A program made the translations under genes and the position numbers. This document shows positions 26,501-39,100 of a stretch of DNA of 64,000 bases, one piece after another. Position 1 is the first letter of the stretch; every line of letters starts with the position of its first letter. Origin of the DNA: Sanderia malayensis (taxonomy: Eukaryota; Cnidaria; Scyphozoa; Semaeostomeae; Pelagiidae); contig RQOL01000855.1 in the NCBI GenBank assembly GCA_013076295.1, positions 1,054,001 through 1,118,000 of the forward strand, given 5' to 3'. The notes beneath the pieces were generated by a model, which saw nothing but the letters and a program-made list of their open reading frames with translations, was not told where the DNA came from and searched no databases.

Positions 26501-28783
26501 ATTGAAATAACTTTTCTTTGCGAGAGTCACCAGTCATAATATCACCCCGCATTAAGTTCGTTAGCCGACAAAAACGCAGGGATCAGCACAATTGATCCTC
26601 CATTCAATGAGATGTTATGTAGATGCATGCGTACATAAGGCTCTGACAGTGAGCTTCTTGTCATGATTATTAAGTCCTTGATTCATCGTAGCAAATTGGT
26701 TTTCGCACTTGCAATTCAAGACCTAGTTCTGGCCTCTCTTTGTCAAATTTTAGTGTTAAAAGCACCTTCACAGTTCCCTAACTTTGACTGCACGCCCTGA
26801 AAATAGTACAGTCGTGAGGAAGACATCAAAACTCGAATTTTTCTACAAATTGCGCTAGAAAGCACAAAAAGAAGTTTAATGTTGGTAAAAGTTCAATGTA
26901 AATAAAAAAGTAACATGGCTTTTACATTGACAAAGCAGGGAACTGCAAAATTAAACAATGTAAATTGTTTCTTTTCATTATAAGAAAGAAAGAAACTCCC
27001 AAGCAACCAATTGGGTTTTGCTCCTTTTTCCCACCAGTATAAACATGATGGAAAAGAATTTACCGTGTCCAAACAAAAACTGAATAAATGAGTTCCACTC
27101 TGTAAACAGGGTCTTAAATGCTGTGGTTGATGAAGGACAAAATTATATTTGTCTGGCTTTCAATGAAAAAAAAAATGAAGAAACTCTTCCATGAAACAGT
27201 TCATTGGGGTATATATGACAATAGTTTTATTTGGCAAATATCTAAGCATTGTCACATACATTAATATATCACTGGCTACTTAGATCTAAATCATGCCTAT
27301 TTATAAGAAATAGAAGGTAATTATTGGCAAATAATGATGCAATTATCTTCATTAATATCACTGCCAAATTGTTAACACGGGTATTCAATTTTCAGAAGGC
27401 TAACAAAGAGAATGTGTTAAACTTGTTTGTTAACTTAAACTAACAAACATAACAAGGAATTTCAATAGAACAATAAGATTGTGTGAAAATAGAAGAAATC
27501 TCAGCTGATCCCTGGAGATCTTCATAAAATAGTTGTTATTAAAAGCAGGTTTTTCATTCATTGTTCCCTCAAAACACACCACACAACTTGCTGTCATAAA
27601 AGTCAAAATGAAATCTGGTAGAAATTAAATCCAGCTCCAAAAAACCTTTTCATGGGCAGACCAATTCCTTATATTGTCAAATTTTCCCAACTTTTTCATC
27701 GCACAGCTTTCAGTCTGAGAAGGCAACCATGAAATCTTGACTTCAAACAATGCCATAATTGCATTAACATGTTTCATAGGTGGCTTATCCCAGTGGAATA
27801 GTTAGCATGACTGGAGGCTGTAATACTAGCTTATCACATCACGGTATTTCTATTAATTTCATTAAGCTGGTGGACGTTATATCATTTCAAATTGTCTGAA
27901 TAAAAATTGCTCAAATTCTCCAACCCTGATAGGGTCATGGATGACAGGCATTAGAATCCATTCAAAGGTCTTGATATAGTGAGAGATGAGTCACAAAAGC
28001 CCCTCTTATTCAGAAGCAAAATAAATCTTAACAAAACCAGTAATTGAAAGGGCTATAAAGAAACATGAACACTCACTTGGACTCGTGATCATTCACAAAC
28101 TAATAGCGACCCTCGAACTAAAATATCGTTTTGGTTGACGAAGTTTTAAGGTTTATCCAGACAAATCTTATTAAACACTCCATACCTTGATATCAATATT
28201 AATTTTGATAATCATTGGATTTCAATATAAATTCCTAGTTTGTGGCGAAGAGAAACTTAGGTGCCATGTAGAATATCCTAAATACTCGGGCTTGCTGTGC
28301 AGGCATAAACTTTACTGACCATATATTATGGCCATTAACGGATTTTTCTTCACAATTTTTGCAAGCATGGCGGAGTAGCTTAATTGTGATGATATCAAAT
28401 GTATGGCCCGACTTTAGGCCTAAATTGTTTACAAGACAAGCTTGAACAGGCAAGACATTTTGTGTCTGCCTTGGTTGGTTAAAGCCGTGTTCAGTCGATT
28501 CCATGAATTATAAATAGCCAAAACAAAGCGAAAATTAAGAGTTTAATACTAGAAATAATCTTAAATCTTATTTCCATAATTTAGGGTCAAGCTGTCCCTG
28601 AATAAAGGATTTAATAACAGAGACATATTTTTGCAGAACGGTGCCTACCTTCTCATTATTGTACGATACACTGTCTTTAACCAAAGAGCTGATGGTCGGT
28701 GGGAACCTTGCGTTTGAGCCTCCGATGAAACTGAATCCAAATCCTTGGCCTTGAGGCCTTTGGAGCTCAACAATTCTGCTCAT
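20510..28783 (-). pseudogene. EFA6/PSD-type exons 1-4, copy 3, exon 4 frame broken
   Basis: Exons: 28649-28783, 25343-25409, 23162-23215 and 20510-22323. PDZ exons 1-3 are intact and identical in structure to copy 2. Exon 4 is 8 bases shorter than in copy 2. Single-base losses occur near 20510, 20609, 20621, 20766, 20902, 21018, 21220, 21528, 21718 and 22258, and gains near 21324 and 21540. No clear base substitution was seen in this exon. The pattern resembles sequencing error more than decay, so 'pseudogene' describes the sequence as given, not necessarily the real locus. The Sec7-bearing exons do not follow; the next DNA is copy 2 channel sequence. Confidence 0.7.
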
Positions 28784-29560
28784 AATAATGCAGATTAACG
28801 AATTAATTCTCAGGACAAAACTTCTTAGCTTCAGCCATATGTTTATAATAGGCTGTTTAACTTTTATTACAGCAGTCCAGCCTACTTTGTGTCTTCACAT
28901 ACAATACAAACCATGATGAACCAATATGTCTTGTGTGTTATGTTACTTCACTTTTCCTTGAAGAGCCTGGGCCGAAGTATATTATGCAATGTTTTTGACG
29001 TGGTGTGGTGGTCAGTCGCACTATCATCATATCACCCACCACGCCATTCTTCTGGTACTTCTGTTCTGTTGTAATAATATTATGCTTCATTTCACAGTCC
29101 ACAATCTACATACTGCTGGTTGCTCCTCAATAAATTATTCTTCGGCGTTTCCGGAAATACACAGTTGCACATTTATCCCACAGAAAAAATGCACACAGTT
29201 TTACTTAAGAGGTTGCGTAGTCTCAAGCTTTAGCTAAGCTGCGCAGCAACATAAGAAGCAAGGAGAGGAGATGTGTATAAGATGGAACGAGAATTACAGT
29301 TGGAATGACAGGGGCATGGAACACGGGAATGAACATCACTTCCCGTTTACTTTTCCAGGAAAGAATTTCTACACAAAAAGGAGTCGTTGAAATGAAAAAC
29401 AGCAAACTAGTTTTTCTTGTGACAATGTATACTTTCATTATAACTATGTTCATTATACAACAAATAGCCACATATCCCGCAATGTGCATTACAGCAATCA
29501 TTATCACAAATGATCAAAATATCATATATACGTAAGTGGAGTGTGCGTGTGAAAGAAAAT

Positions 29561-31866
29561 TCAAGCAATTATTGTGTCTAAGTGCTCAGTTTTCTGTTGC
29601 ATCGTAATTGGTTTAGCAATAGTGGAGCGCCTGGCACTATACGAAGAGATCCTGCGGGCTCTGTCCAATGCGATGACGAAATACGGATCAAATTCATCTG
29701 CTACATCAACTGCGTTGGTCTTATTCATATCCATCTTCTCCTTGTTCCTATGCTCTCTGTAGTACTTGGAGAAATTTCCAACAATCGTCGGTATGGGCAA
29801 CGCTATGAACAATATGCCAGATATGCAGCACATGCAACCAATCATTTTGCCGTACGTTGTGTCCGGGTATATATCGCCATAGCCAATGGTGGTCATGGTG
29901 ATGATGGCCCACCAGAAGCCCTCGATGATGCTCTTAAACTTCGTACCGGGGACATTCTGCTCTGCGTAGTAGATGAGTGTGGAGAACAGCGTCATGCCCA
30001 TGAGTAGAAGCAGAACTAGCAAGCCAAGCTCTTCAGAGCTCTCTTTCACCGTGTAGGCCAACACCTGTAGGCCCGTGGAGTGGCGTGCGAGCTTAAAGAT
30101 CCTTACAATGCGAATGATACGCAGGATTTGCACGAAGCGTCGAATGTTTTCGAAATTCGACGACACGCCATCGCTGGTCGAAAAATCAATGATTAGGCCA
30201 ATGTAGAAAGGAAATATGGCGAGCAGGTCTACGGCGTTCTGTGCGCCCTTCAAAAACTGTCTCTTGCTGGGACATGAGACAATTCGTATGATGTATTCGA
30301 GCGTGAACCAGGCGATGCATATCTTCTCTATCACCAGCAAGTTTGGGTTGTCTGTTTTCGTCTTTCCGTCTGCTGATAAGACCTGCAGGTCTGGATGGGT
30401 GTTAACACAGAGGATCACAGTTGACAGTACCACCATCAAGTTGGAGAAGATGGAGATTATCTACGAGAAAGTCGGAGAAAAGAGTCAACCAAACCACCAT
30501 TATCAATCAAAATATAACTGCTAAAATGAATGTTAGGTCAAATGTAAAATACTACTTAGGCAGCTAAGAACTGACCAGGAAATTTGTTAAGTCAGCTAAT
30601 TAACTGATTAACTTAGTTACTAAATTAATGAACTAACTTATGAAATCAACTAATTAGCTAATAAACTAACGAACTATAACTGACTAACTAATGAACTACG
30701 ATTTGGGACAAAAATCTTGGGACAATTTTGCACGTATCCTCCACCTCCCTCGAAGCAATGTTGCCTCCAGAGAAAGGCACATAGCATGTCGGAAACATTC
30801 CATTTGCATGAAGGTTACAGGGGTCTGTTTCCCATTGTAACTAACTTATTAAATCAACTATTTAACTTACTAATTAGCCAAGTTAACTAACTAGCTAATC
30901 AACATACTTTTTAAATATTAGTCAATTAACTAACTAACTGCTACAAATATTAATGCTAATACAGCTGTTGTTGATATTACTGTTGCTACTGCCACAGAGG
31001 TGACTCACTCACCACAGAAGTAACTCACTCACCTCAAAAGTAACTCACTCACCTTGGCTGCTATGGACGTTTCAGGATTCTCGAACAAGTTCCACAACTC
31101 CACCTTGACAATTTGCCATGTTTTCAATTCTTCCGCCTGTTTTTTGCCCTTCTTCAGTGTGCTCTGCAACATATCTGTCTTCTTCATTGCCTCGGTGCAT
31201 TCCCATTCGTCAAAATAGTACGAATCACAACATGGACCCATGTCAAAGGGAATGGCCCAATACCTGACTTCTTCTTCAAAGGTTTTTACGCAATCACTTC
31301 GTGGTATGTGAAGATGTTTCGATATGTAATAATTCAGGATGGAAGGGAATGCTGTTGCGTTTCTTTCAAAGAAGAACTCGTTTGTAATATGATCGTAATC
31401 ATCGCAGAAATCTAGCACCTTCAAAGAAGAAAAGATATTATTAAGTTTGAACTCATTGGGAATGTTACGAACGATAATATATTACAATCTTTCTCTCCAT
31501 TTTGTCCCAAGGACTTTTTTCCACTATTGTACGTAGCTGCTTTTTCATCTTCTCTCAATACCAGCACTTCATGCTGTTCCTACAACAAACTTCACCCCAA
31601 ACAATACTAAATTGACGCATCAAATAATATAGACAGATCAAAGTGAAGCTAAATAAACCATCTCTTACGTGTCCGTTTGGGTTATCTCCACAAACAATAG
31701 CCGCCAGCATTCCCAGCCTTGTCTGAGGAAATTTCAGAAACGTTGACCAACGAGCCTCGAACCTCGTACCACAGATATTCAACTTTGCTTTGCCTCTCTT
31801 TGAAACTCTTCTCGGTCCCAGGAATCTCAATTGAGGCTCCTCTTTGTCCTCCGGGTCCATTTCCAT
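29561..31866 (-). CDS. Shab/Kv2-like voltage-gated potassium channel subunit, intact
   Basis: Three coding exons, 31669-31866, 31053-31418 and 29561-30460, all phase 0, give 487 residues. Residues 27-160 form the T1 tetramerisation domain, with an H-x5-C-x19-CC zinc motif typical of non-Shaker Kv families (one residue shorter than the usual x20). S1 is at about 189-210, S2 at 231-248, S3 at 263-280, S4 at 292-313 with arginines every third residue, S5 at 333-353, the selectivity filter TTIGYGD at 378-384, and S6 at 396-420 with the P-I-P hinge at 410-412. These make it a probable conducting subunit. The cytoplasmic tail is short (about 65 residues). The start ATG is at 31864-31866. An acceptor-like CAG ends at 31912, and the 45 bases between it and the ATG are in frame without a stop, so more N-terminal sequence may lie upstream. 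DNMBP ends about 700 bases upstream on the same strand. Assignment to Kv2 rather than another Shab-like group rests on T1 and S6 similarity recalled from the family. Confidence 0.88.
30998..31053 (-). repeat. Three 5' splice sites in a 20-base tandem repeat
   Basis: Directly after channel exon 2 (AAG at the exon end), the minus strand reads GTGAGTGAGT three times with a period of exactly 20 bases. GTGAGT hexamers occupy 31047-31052, 31027-31032 and 31007-31012. All three match the donor consensus well. The first keeps the frame into exon 3. The second and third would add 20 and 40 bases and shift the frame. The same array is present in copy 1 (9138-9193) and copy 2 (20076-20131). Confidence 0.85.
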
Positions 31867-32569
31867 CGTTTCTTGGACTTTAGCGCAGCAAAAGCCAGTT
31901 ACTGGAAAATGCTGAAAAGAGATAAGAACACTCGTTACTGGTTGACCTGATCAACCAATGCAGCGAACAAGCCTGCTTTGTCTGTTTGATCATGATTCGA
32001 TCCTTGTTGCCACATTGATCTGACGTTTCATTCATCTGCGCGGAGTATTGATCTTACACTGCGAAGGAGCATTAGCAATTCAATTCATTCACCGATTGAA
32101 ACAAAAGAAACTGTAATTTTCTAAAAAAATAAATTCTTGAATACATGCATTATCAACATCATGAATATATATATATGTATATATACTTGTTAAGTATAAA
32201 GCTAATTTCTTGCAAATTAAATATTAAAGCTAATCAAAATAAAATCTTTCTTGGAATTCAGGGCTAAGCAGGAAATTTACAAATAATTACAAATTAAGTC
32301 AACTAAATCCTTAAATTGTCAATAATCCAAATAGCTAAGAGATATACTTCAAAACATGTCTAGTGTTTGAATACGTTTGCATGGATAACAGCATCATAAA
32401 TTGTTGTCGAGTCTTCGACTATATCATGGTTGGGAAAATCAATATCTAGGATATCATCTTTGAATGGAAGAAAACTTTAAAATTCAAAATGCAAAACAGT
32501 ATACACAAATTATAACATTTTACCTTATTACAACGTACTGTATCAAAACTTGTAGAAAAAATTGAACAC
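31867..32569. other. Intergenic DNA between DNMBP 3' end and channel 5' end
   Basis: About 700 bases on which both neighbours are minus-strand. It includes an AT microsatellite at about 32162-32186. It presumably holds the DNMBP 3' UTR and the channel promoter, but I saw no clear TATA box or polyadenylation signal for either. Confidence 0.6.
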
Positions 32570-33190
32570 TTAACTATTCATTCCATCGACAGGTTCAATG
32601 TAATTAGATGGAACGTATCCTGTCTGTCCATTCCATTCCACCTGTGACCATTCCATGTTTTCGCTATCATCTCCCATTCTGATGAGTCGTACAGTGGCTC
32701 CTTCAGGCATACTGCATTCCCCAGGTTCGCTGGCATCGAAGTCGTATACGGCTCTGTACAATTGTACAGACACTTCTCTTGAATCTGCAGCCGTATGGCA
32801 GTGAACATCAAATGACGGACTAGAGAAGCCTTCGTCAGAGCTACACTTATCTGCGACAACCCCTTCCTTTGTGACACTGCTAGCATCCGTCTTAGCCACT
32901 GATTGTATCTGTGTCTCTCCATTCCTTGAGCCATTTGCATCTATGACATCACTGGCGACGTGACTTATTGCTTCGCATCCAGCCATGTTTAAAGGATTGA
33001 GATACAAGGCAGGGACATAGCCTCTACTGGATGGCGAGGCTTCGATAAGCCACCACTCTGAATTGCCTTCTTTATCGTGTTTTCTGAGCACGTTGACGAT
33101 TGTCCCTTCTTCCACTGACATCTCAGCATCGTCTTCTCTTTCAAATGAAAATTCCACCATGTACCAGCATGGATTACCACTCGGTGCGAA
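32570..33190 (-). CDS. DNMBP last exon: two C-terminal SH3 domains
   Basis: The exon encodes SH3-5 (MVEFSFEREDDAEMSVEEG onward, ending GYVPALYLNP) and SH3-6 (YRAVYDFDASEPGECSMPEG onward, ending GYVPSNYIEP), joined by about 75 polar residues, and stops at TAA 32570-32572. In mammalian Tuba the last SH3 binds N-WASP and Mena, and the lower part of its surface is likely conserved here by inference. Confidence 0.88.
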   Translation of the reverse strand, partial: FAPSGNPCWYMVEFSFEREDDAEMSVEEGTIVNVLRKHDKEGNSEWWLIEASPSSRGYVPALYLNPLNMAGCEAISHVASDVIDANGSRNGETQIQSVAKTDASSVTKEGVVADKCSSDEGFSSPSFDVHCHTAADSREVSVQLYRAVYDFDASEPGECSMPEGATVRLIRMGDDSENMEWSQVEWNGQTGYVPSNYIEPVDGMNS

Positions 33191-36100
33191 CTAAAATAAA
33201 AAACAAAAACAGTTCAATAAATAAGGACGCACCATTCGATTATCTTGCGTCCTTCCATTTAAGGACGCATTAAAATTTGATTATTTACATATATATATAT
33301 AATCGAATTAGACTAGTTACTATTGTAACTAACAAATGTTTCGAGGGCCCCTACAACTAGTTAGTGAATCCCAGGAGAGTCACTACAGCATCACAACCAA
33401 TGAGAGTGCACCCACAAGCAAAGCCTCGTTCCCATTTGATTGTTGTAAATCGGGTAAGAAAGTCAGCCACCATCCCGCTTCTTTCGCACATTAGGAGAAT
33501 CAAGTGGGAACGAGGCTGAAAGACAGTACTAATGAAGTACCGCGCTGAGCTCATCAAATATACCAATCAACATGTGAAAACAGAAAACTCACAGGAGCTT
33601 TGAATTCAGACTCGTAATTGAAAACTCTCGGTGATTTCTGCGGACTTGCGGGGCTTCCAGATGAAGCGGAAGACTTGCGCAAGCTCATTTTTCGAGGCTT
33701 AGGCCTTGGCTTCTCTAAACCTGCACCCATTTCATCTGTCTTCTCTTCGCCTGACGATGACGATGGCTTAATGGGTGACGTAGGATCAACTTCGTGGTGT
33801 TCATCCATCAAGTCAACGTAGAAATTCTGACAGACAGAAAACAAAAATGCATCAAAGCCTTATCGAATAGTTGTTTAGCAAACTGTAACAATATTCCACA
33901 TCTACAATATGATCGGCTATTTCTAAGGGGGGGGGGGTACCCTTCGCACCTGAGCCTCATGTCCGCATTAGTAAGTAAAAAGACTCTCTTAACAGCATCC
34001 AAGTAAAATATGCAAGCTTGAATATAATGGAGTTCAGATCAAGAAGTTGAATCTGGCCCTTTGAACTGCTTCATGATACAAATACCCCCCCTCCCAGTTA
34101 AATAAATTTCAGTTCCAACTAAATGCCTTTTTCAAAATTGGTTACATCAAGATTGCTAGCTATCTATATTCTAGCCCAGATTTCTGTACTCACAGATACT
34201 GGTTGGTCTCTTGGTAAGGTCATTGATTCACTTTTGGTCGGACCATCTGTTGGCACAGCACTGAAGCTACGTTCTGGCGTGAATATCAACTGTAACAGCC
34301 TCTCTTCGGCTACAGTAAGAGCTTCTTCGTGCTTCTGCAATATCTCCGCAAATGAGTATCGTTCGATCAAATGAAACTACAAGAAAAACGTGAACATAAC
34401 AGATCGGCCAAAAACGAAGCCCTTCCAAACCCCCCCTCTCCCCCACAAGAATGCAGTGGAAAACAATGAAAATAAACATGTATAAGGTATAAAATACCTC
34501 GCTTAAAGAAAAGTAAGAAAGTATTGCCAATAAAAAGAAAACATTCAAAGATAACCTATAACTATCATCCTTCAAGTAATATCTTCAAGTCCCCACCCCG
34601 TGGCTATATAGCTCTTCCACTAATCGACAATGTAAACACACAAATTTCCAAAAGGCAGGTAAGATATACTGCTAAATCAGCTGTGGGTCTTACTGTAGAC
34701 GCACAGCTACGTTTCATACCTGCAGACAGAGTTTCAGTTCTTCTGTAATCTTTTGCAGATACGAGCATCGAGCTTGGACAAGGTTTGCTAGGCAAAAATC
34801 AAAGAACTTCAGGCACTTCTGTGAAAAACGAGGCAACTCTTCGAGCAGCTGTGAATTCAAAGCCTCGTAGATCTTTCGCGACATCGTCAGCTCGTCGTTT
34901 GCCTGTACCAATGCAAAAAAATAATGTTTAACTAATACAGAATACATACACGCGTGCTAAAATAAAATTATGAAAGTAAATCATAGATACGTGCAATTTT
35001 TACAATTACCGTCAATTAATAAAAAATATCAAAATATTTTAATAAACAAACTAGGTTATTCTAACTATTTCAGTTTGTAAGCACTATAGCATTTTATTTT
35101 AGATATGTTCAAATAATAAAATGTTCAAAGAATAACCATTAAGGAAATTAATTACCTTACCCTGATGAAAAGCTCTTGAAATTATATATCTCCACAGATA
35201 TTAACCAGTATAATTGACTTGATTCTGTGTGAATGTTTCTTACCTGTTTCAGCTTATCTTTTTCCTTCATCTTTTGCGCTCGGTTGAGCATCCTATCGTA
35301 ATCCAAACATTTATCATGACGTTTCTCAATCAGACGTGCTGGACTTTGGAACAACAGTAATAGCCTCTCCAGGGGATTAAAGACACGCGCCTTGACAAAT
35401 TGCATCTAAAACCAAAGCATCACATAGTATGAATCGTGTTAATAGTCCCTCCTTACTATTTCCAGGCAATAAAGCCAACTATAGCGGTACCCTTGCCATA
35501 CATGTGTATACAGTATGCATGCTCCAGTTAATATTCTGATTTCAGTAAAGCCAAACTATTGTGGTACCCTTGCCTTCCAGCTTACACATGCTAGCTACAT
35601 GGATTGAAGGCATACATGTGTATACAGCATGCATGCTCCAGTCATTATATACCACTAAAGTAAAGCATAGTAATTAAACTCAAAAATACAGAACACAACG
35701 GCTTGTTTCTTGTCTCAACTTAAAGTGTCACCTGTTGGTAGTCACAGATTTATAGCTTCTCCTGTCATTATCCCACATCCATTTGTAAGTTAAACCGTTG
35801 GATACATAATAAGCAGGCTGGGTATATAAATCAGTAGACTAGTGCTGTACTTACGAAATCTGGACACAGAGTATCACGTATTCTGGACATGAAATTACAC
35901 AGTGATTCAATTTCGTCTTTATTTGATGCTTCGTTGCAGAACACACGCACATCCTCGGCAAATATCTTCTGAAGATTGCAGTCCTCCTGAACAGGAAGCA
36001 TATGAGATCATTACAAACGTCAATACCATTACAATGGTAAATCACGCAGTTTGCCTCTGCTGTTATTGAGAGGGCATTTCAGCATAACGTAGATGAAACA

Positions 36101-39100
36101 CAAGCTTACAAACCCGAAAATATTCCAGATAAAGTGATAGGTTCCTGACAAATGATTTGACCATCTTCTCGAGGCTTTTGAACCTCCTCTCCTCTTCGTT
36201 GAATGCCTCATCAACAGTCTGAAATAATATCAATATACACTATAATAACAATAAAGCATTGTTGCTTGCGCCTAAGTGCGACATGTGTTTGACATGCATG
36301 CACAATTGCGGCGAATAAAAGCCCGGGGCGTTTAATAGATTGTCCAGTATTTGGCCAAATAATGGCTGAAAAGATATTTAAAGAGAGGCGTCTATTGATT
36401 TCAGTAATAAAATAAATGGGCGCTAACAAAAAGGGTGTTTGAAAGAAGGCGTTTATTCAAGTGGTTATGAAGACAGTGATTGGTGAAACCTGTGATACGA
36501 GGCCTGTAAACTGGGTGATCTTCTGGTTTATTCTCGATGTCTTCTTGCGAACCGAGTGCCAGTTCAATCTTTGAATCTTGTCACCAATACCTTCTTCTTC
36601 GCGCTGGTACTTTTGAACTGCATCAAAAATGGAAAGGTACATTAGACACAAATAAGAGGATTCACGCGGTAGATGGAAGATAGCACTACTAAAAGGGCCA
36701 GTTTCTCTTCTCTGGGATGGTGGGTTACATTGGAACAAAGCAAGACATACCCAAATCTTTTCTTCTCTTGAATTCGTTGATTGTATTAGCAACATTCTTC
36801 AAAATGTTGATGGCGTCGTGAATGAGGCTGCGATCTTCATCATCTTCCGGGGAATACTGAAATGAAGATCAGACATTAGAACGGAAGAAACGACACAAGT
36901 GCTGTACATTTCCAAAATTATGTCACTAAAACCAAAACGTGAGCCAAGGGCCACAATGTAAACAGTTGTGCCAAGAACCCAGGACTAGTTAGGAAGCCAT
37001 GAAAGCTGATGGTAGATAGCGTGCAATGACTCCGACCATGTGTCAGTAAGGGTGACGTAGTTGGTGGAAACCATGGAGCATAGCATTACTTAATACTAGT
37101 GAATCTTGTCAAAAACATACCTTGAAAACCTCTTGAAGAATCAATGGATACTTGAGTATTCTTTGAACAGGCTTGATCAAATACGAAGACAAATCCCAAA
37201 GTCCAGTCTCTTCCCTACGGAATAGAAGAAAAACGAATTACTCAAATGAAGCAACATGATTCTTTGCAGAATGAAGCTCTATCTAAACGCAAAGTTGTGC
37301 CTAAGGTATTGGGAATAAAATTACTCGTATACCTTACTATTGTTACAGCGGCAACAATCTCCTCTCTTCTCTCCGGATCTTGCTCGAGCTGGAATATTAT
37401 AGGAAACGAAATATGAAACACATAGGAGAATCAGCGGTGCGATGTATAACAAATGCTGCTATTTGACAACAGAGCATAATACACAGCTTAATGCTGGCAT
37501 TCAAGAGAATTAAGCTGCATAAGCAAAAATCGATGACAATAGAGTGCGTAATAGCAGATCATATAATAACAAACAAATGATAACAAAAGGTAGTGCATAG
37601 GTGAAAAAACAACGCGAAAAGAATACTTGATGCTCGTACTCGACAACAAGGGGTGAGTGAAGAAAGGTCGAAGGTGAGTGAAGCAATCCAGGGACATGAG
37701 TCACCCCCACCCTGCCAAATGGTATTGCCCTTGTCACCCTCAATTACGTTCGACCACTTAACACGAAACATTAACAGGCGGTATATTAAAAAACAATATG
37801 CTACATATATATTGACATATATAAAGACAAGACTGACAGTAATGGAAGAGTAACTTACTTTTTCAAGAAGCACCTGAGATTCGTCATAATTTCGACAGTA
37901 GCACGAGTACTCCGATTTCAAATCAAATGCAAGATCAGAGAAGCATTGTCCTAAAGACAAACGTCAATTGATTATAAGAAAGCGATATACAATTCATTGT
38001 GGGTATGGTGAATGGCACGGCAAACAAATACCTCGATACACAAGTTAAGCATCAAAATAATAAGGTAATAGAAAACCTAACTGACTATGCTTGCTTACCA
38101 ATATGCTTCGCAGCACTAATCTCTTGGTCTTGCTCGAGTTGAAGTAATACTTCTAACAACTTCTTTGAGACTTCAGTAATGGATGTCAAGTTGCCAAACA
38201 GGACATCACAGTCGATAGCCTAAAAGAATGGAGACAAGAAAGATATCAACTAACGTTTGATGATATGTTATGGTATAGTATGTTATCTTGTGCTATGTTA
38301 TGATATGCTATGATATGATATGGCATGTTCTATATGCCATGTTATGCTATGCAATCCGATGCTTTGCTACACACTGCCATGCTGTGTTGTGTTGTGTTGT
38401 ATTATCCTATGCTATGCTGTCATGCTATGCTGTGCTATATCATTCATTGACTAAAGGACCAACTATAACAGACTATACGAGAAAATGAACTTAATATCGA
38501 GAAGCTAAATAACGCATAGTTGAATAACGCATAGTTAACCTTTGAGTCTCGGAGCAGGTTGAGAATTTTCGTAGAGCACAAGTCCATGTCTCTTACGTAA
38601 TCCCTCTCCGTCTTGATTAGCTCTTCTATTGCCTTCTGCCTGTGATGCAAGAGATTTCGCCTCGTTTCCGCGGGGTCTACCTTGACTGGCTCTTCGACGA
38701 CTGGCTCCAACTTTTCCACCTGAGCTGAAAAATAGACAACAGGCGGCAATTCAAACAAAATTTCTTTGGACAAAGCGAATGAGATGGAGAACTAAAGATG
38801 CTATGAGAAACTAAATTAATATCTTAGGATTTCGCTTCTGGTTAATTTCTTATTAATGAAACTAATGAAGAATCATGCTGATAAAAGACTAAATTACGAT
38901 CAATATTAATCTATCAAAAATTATCCCTTCCTGTTTAGGCTACTATTACTGGATATATTGAATAAAAGTTTTATAAAGACGAAGATGAATGGTGTGACTA
39001 ACTTTTCAGTGAAGTTATTTCTTCCAACAGGTCTTCGGTCATGTTATCAAAGAACTCAATTCCGTCCCTGATATCTTCCAGTTCATCAATGCTAGCGATC

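Larger units (their letters stand above)
20247..31168. repeat. Tandem unit, copy 3 (complete, joined to channel 5' exons)
   Basis: This is the rightmost unit. At 31168 it continues without a break through channel exon 2 into exon 1 and unique flanking DNA, so this is the ancestral right side. Its channel exon 3 is intact, but its EFA6 exon 4 (20510-22323) carries about ten single-base indels relative to copy 2 and its reading frame is broken. The two left junctions have the same sequence, so the units arose or were assembled from one junction event. Confidence 0.95.
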
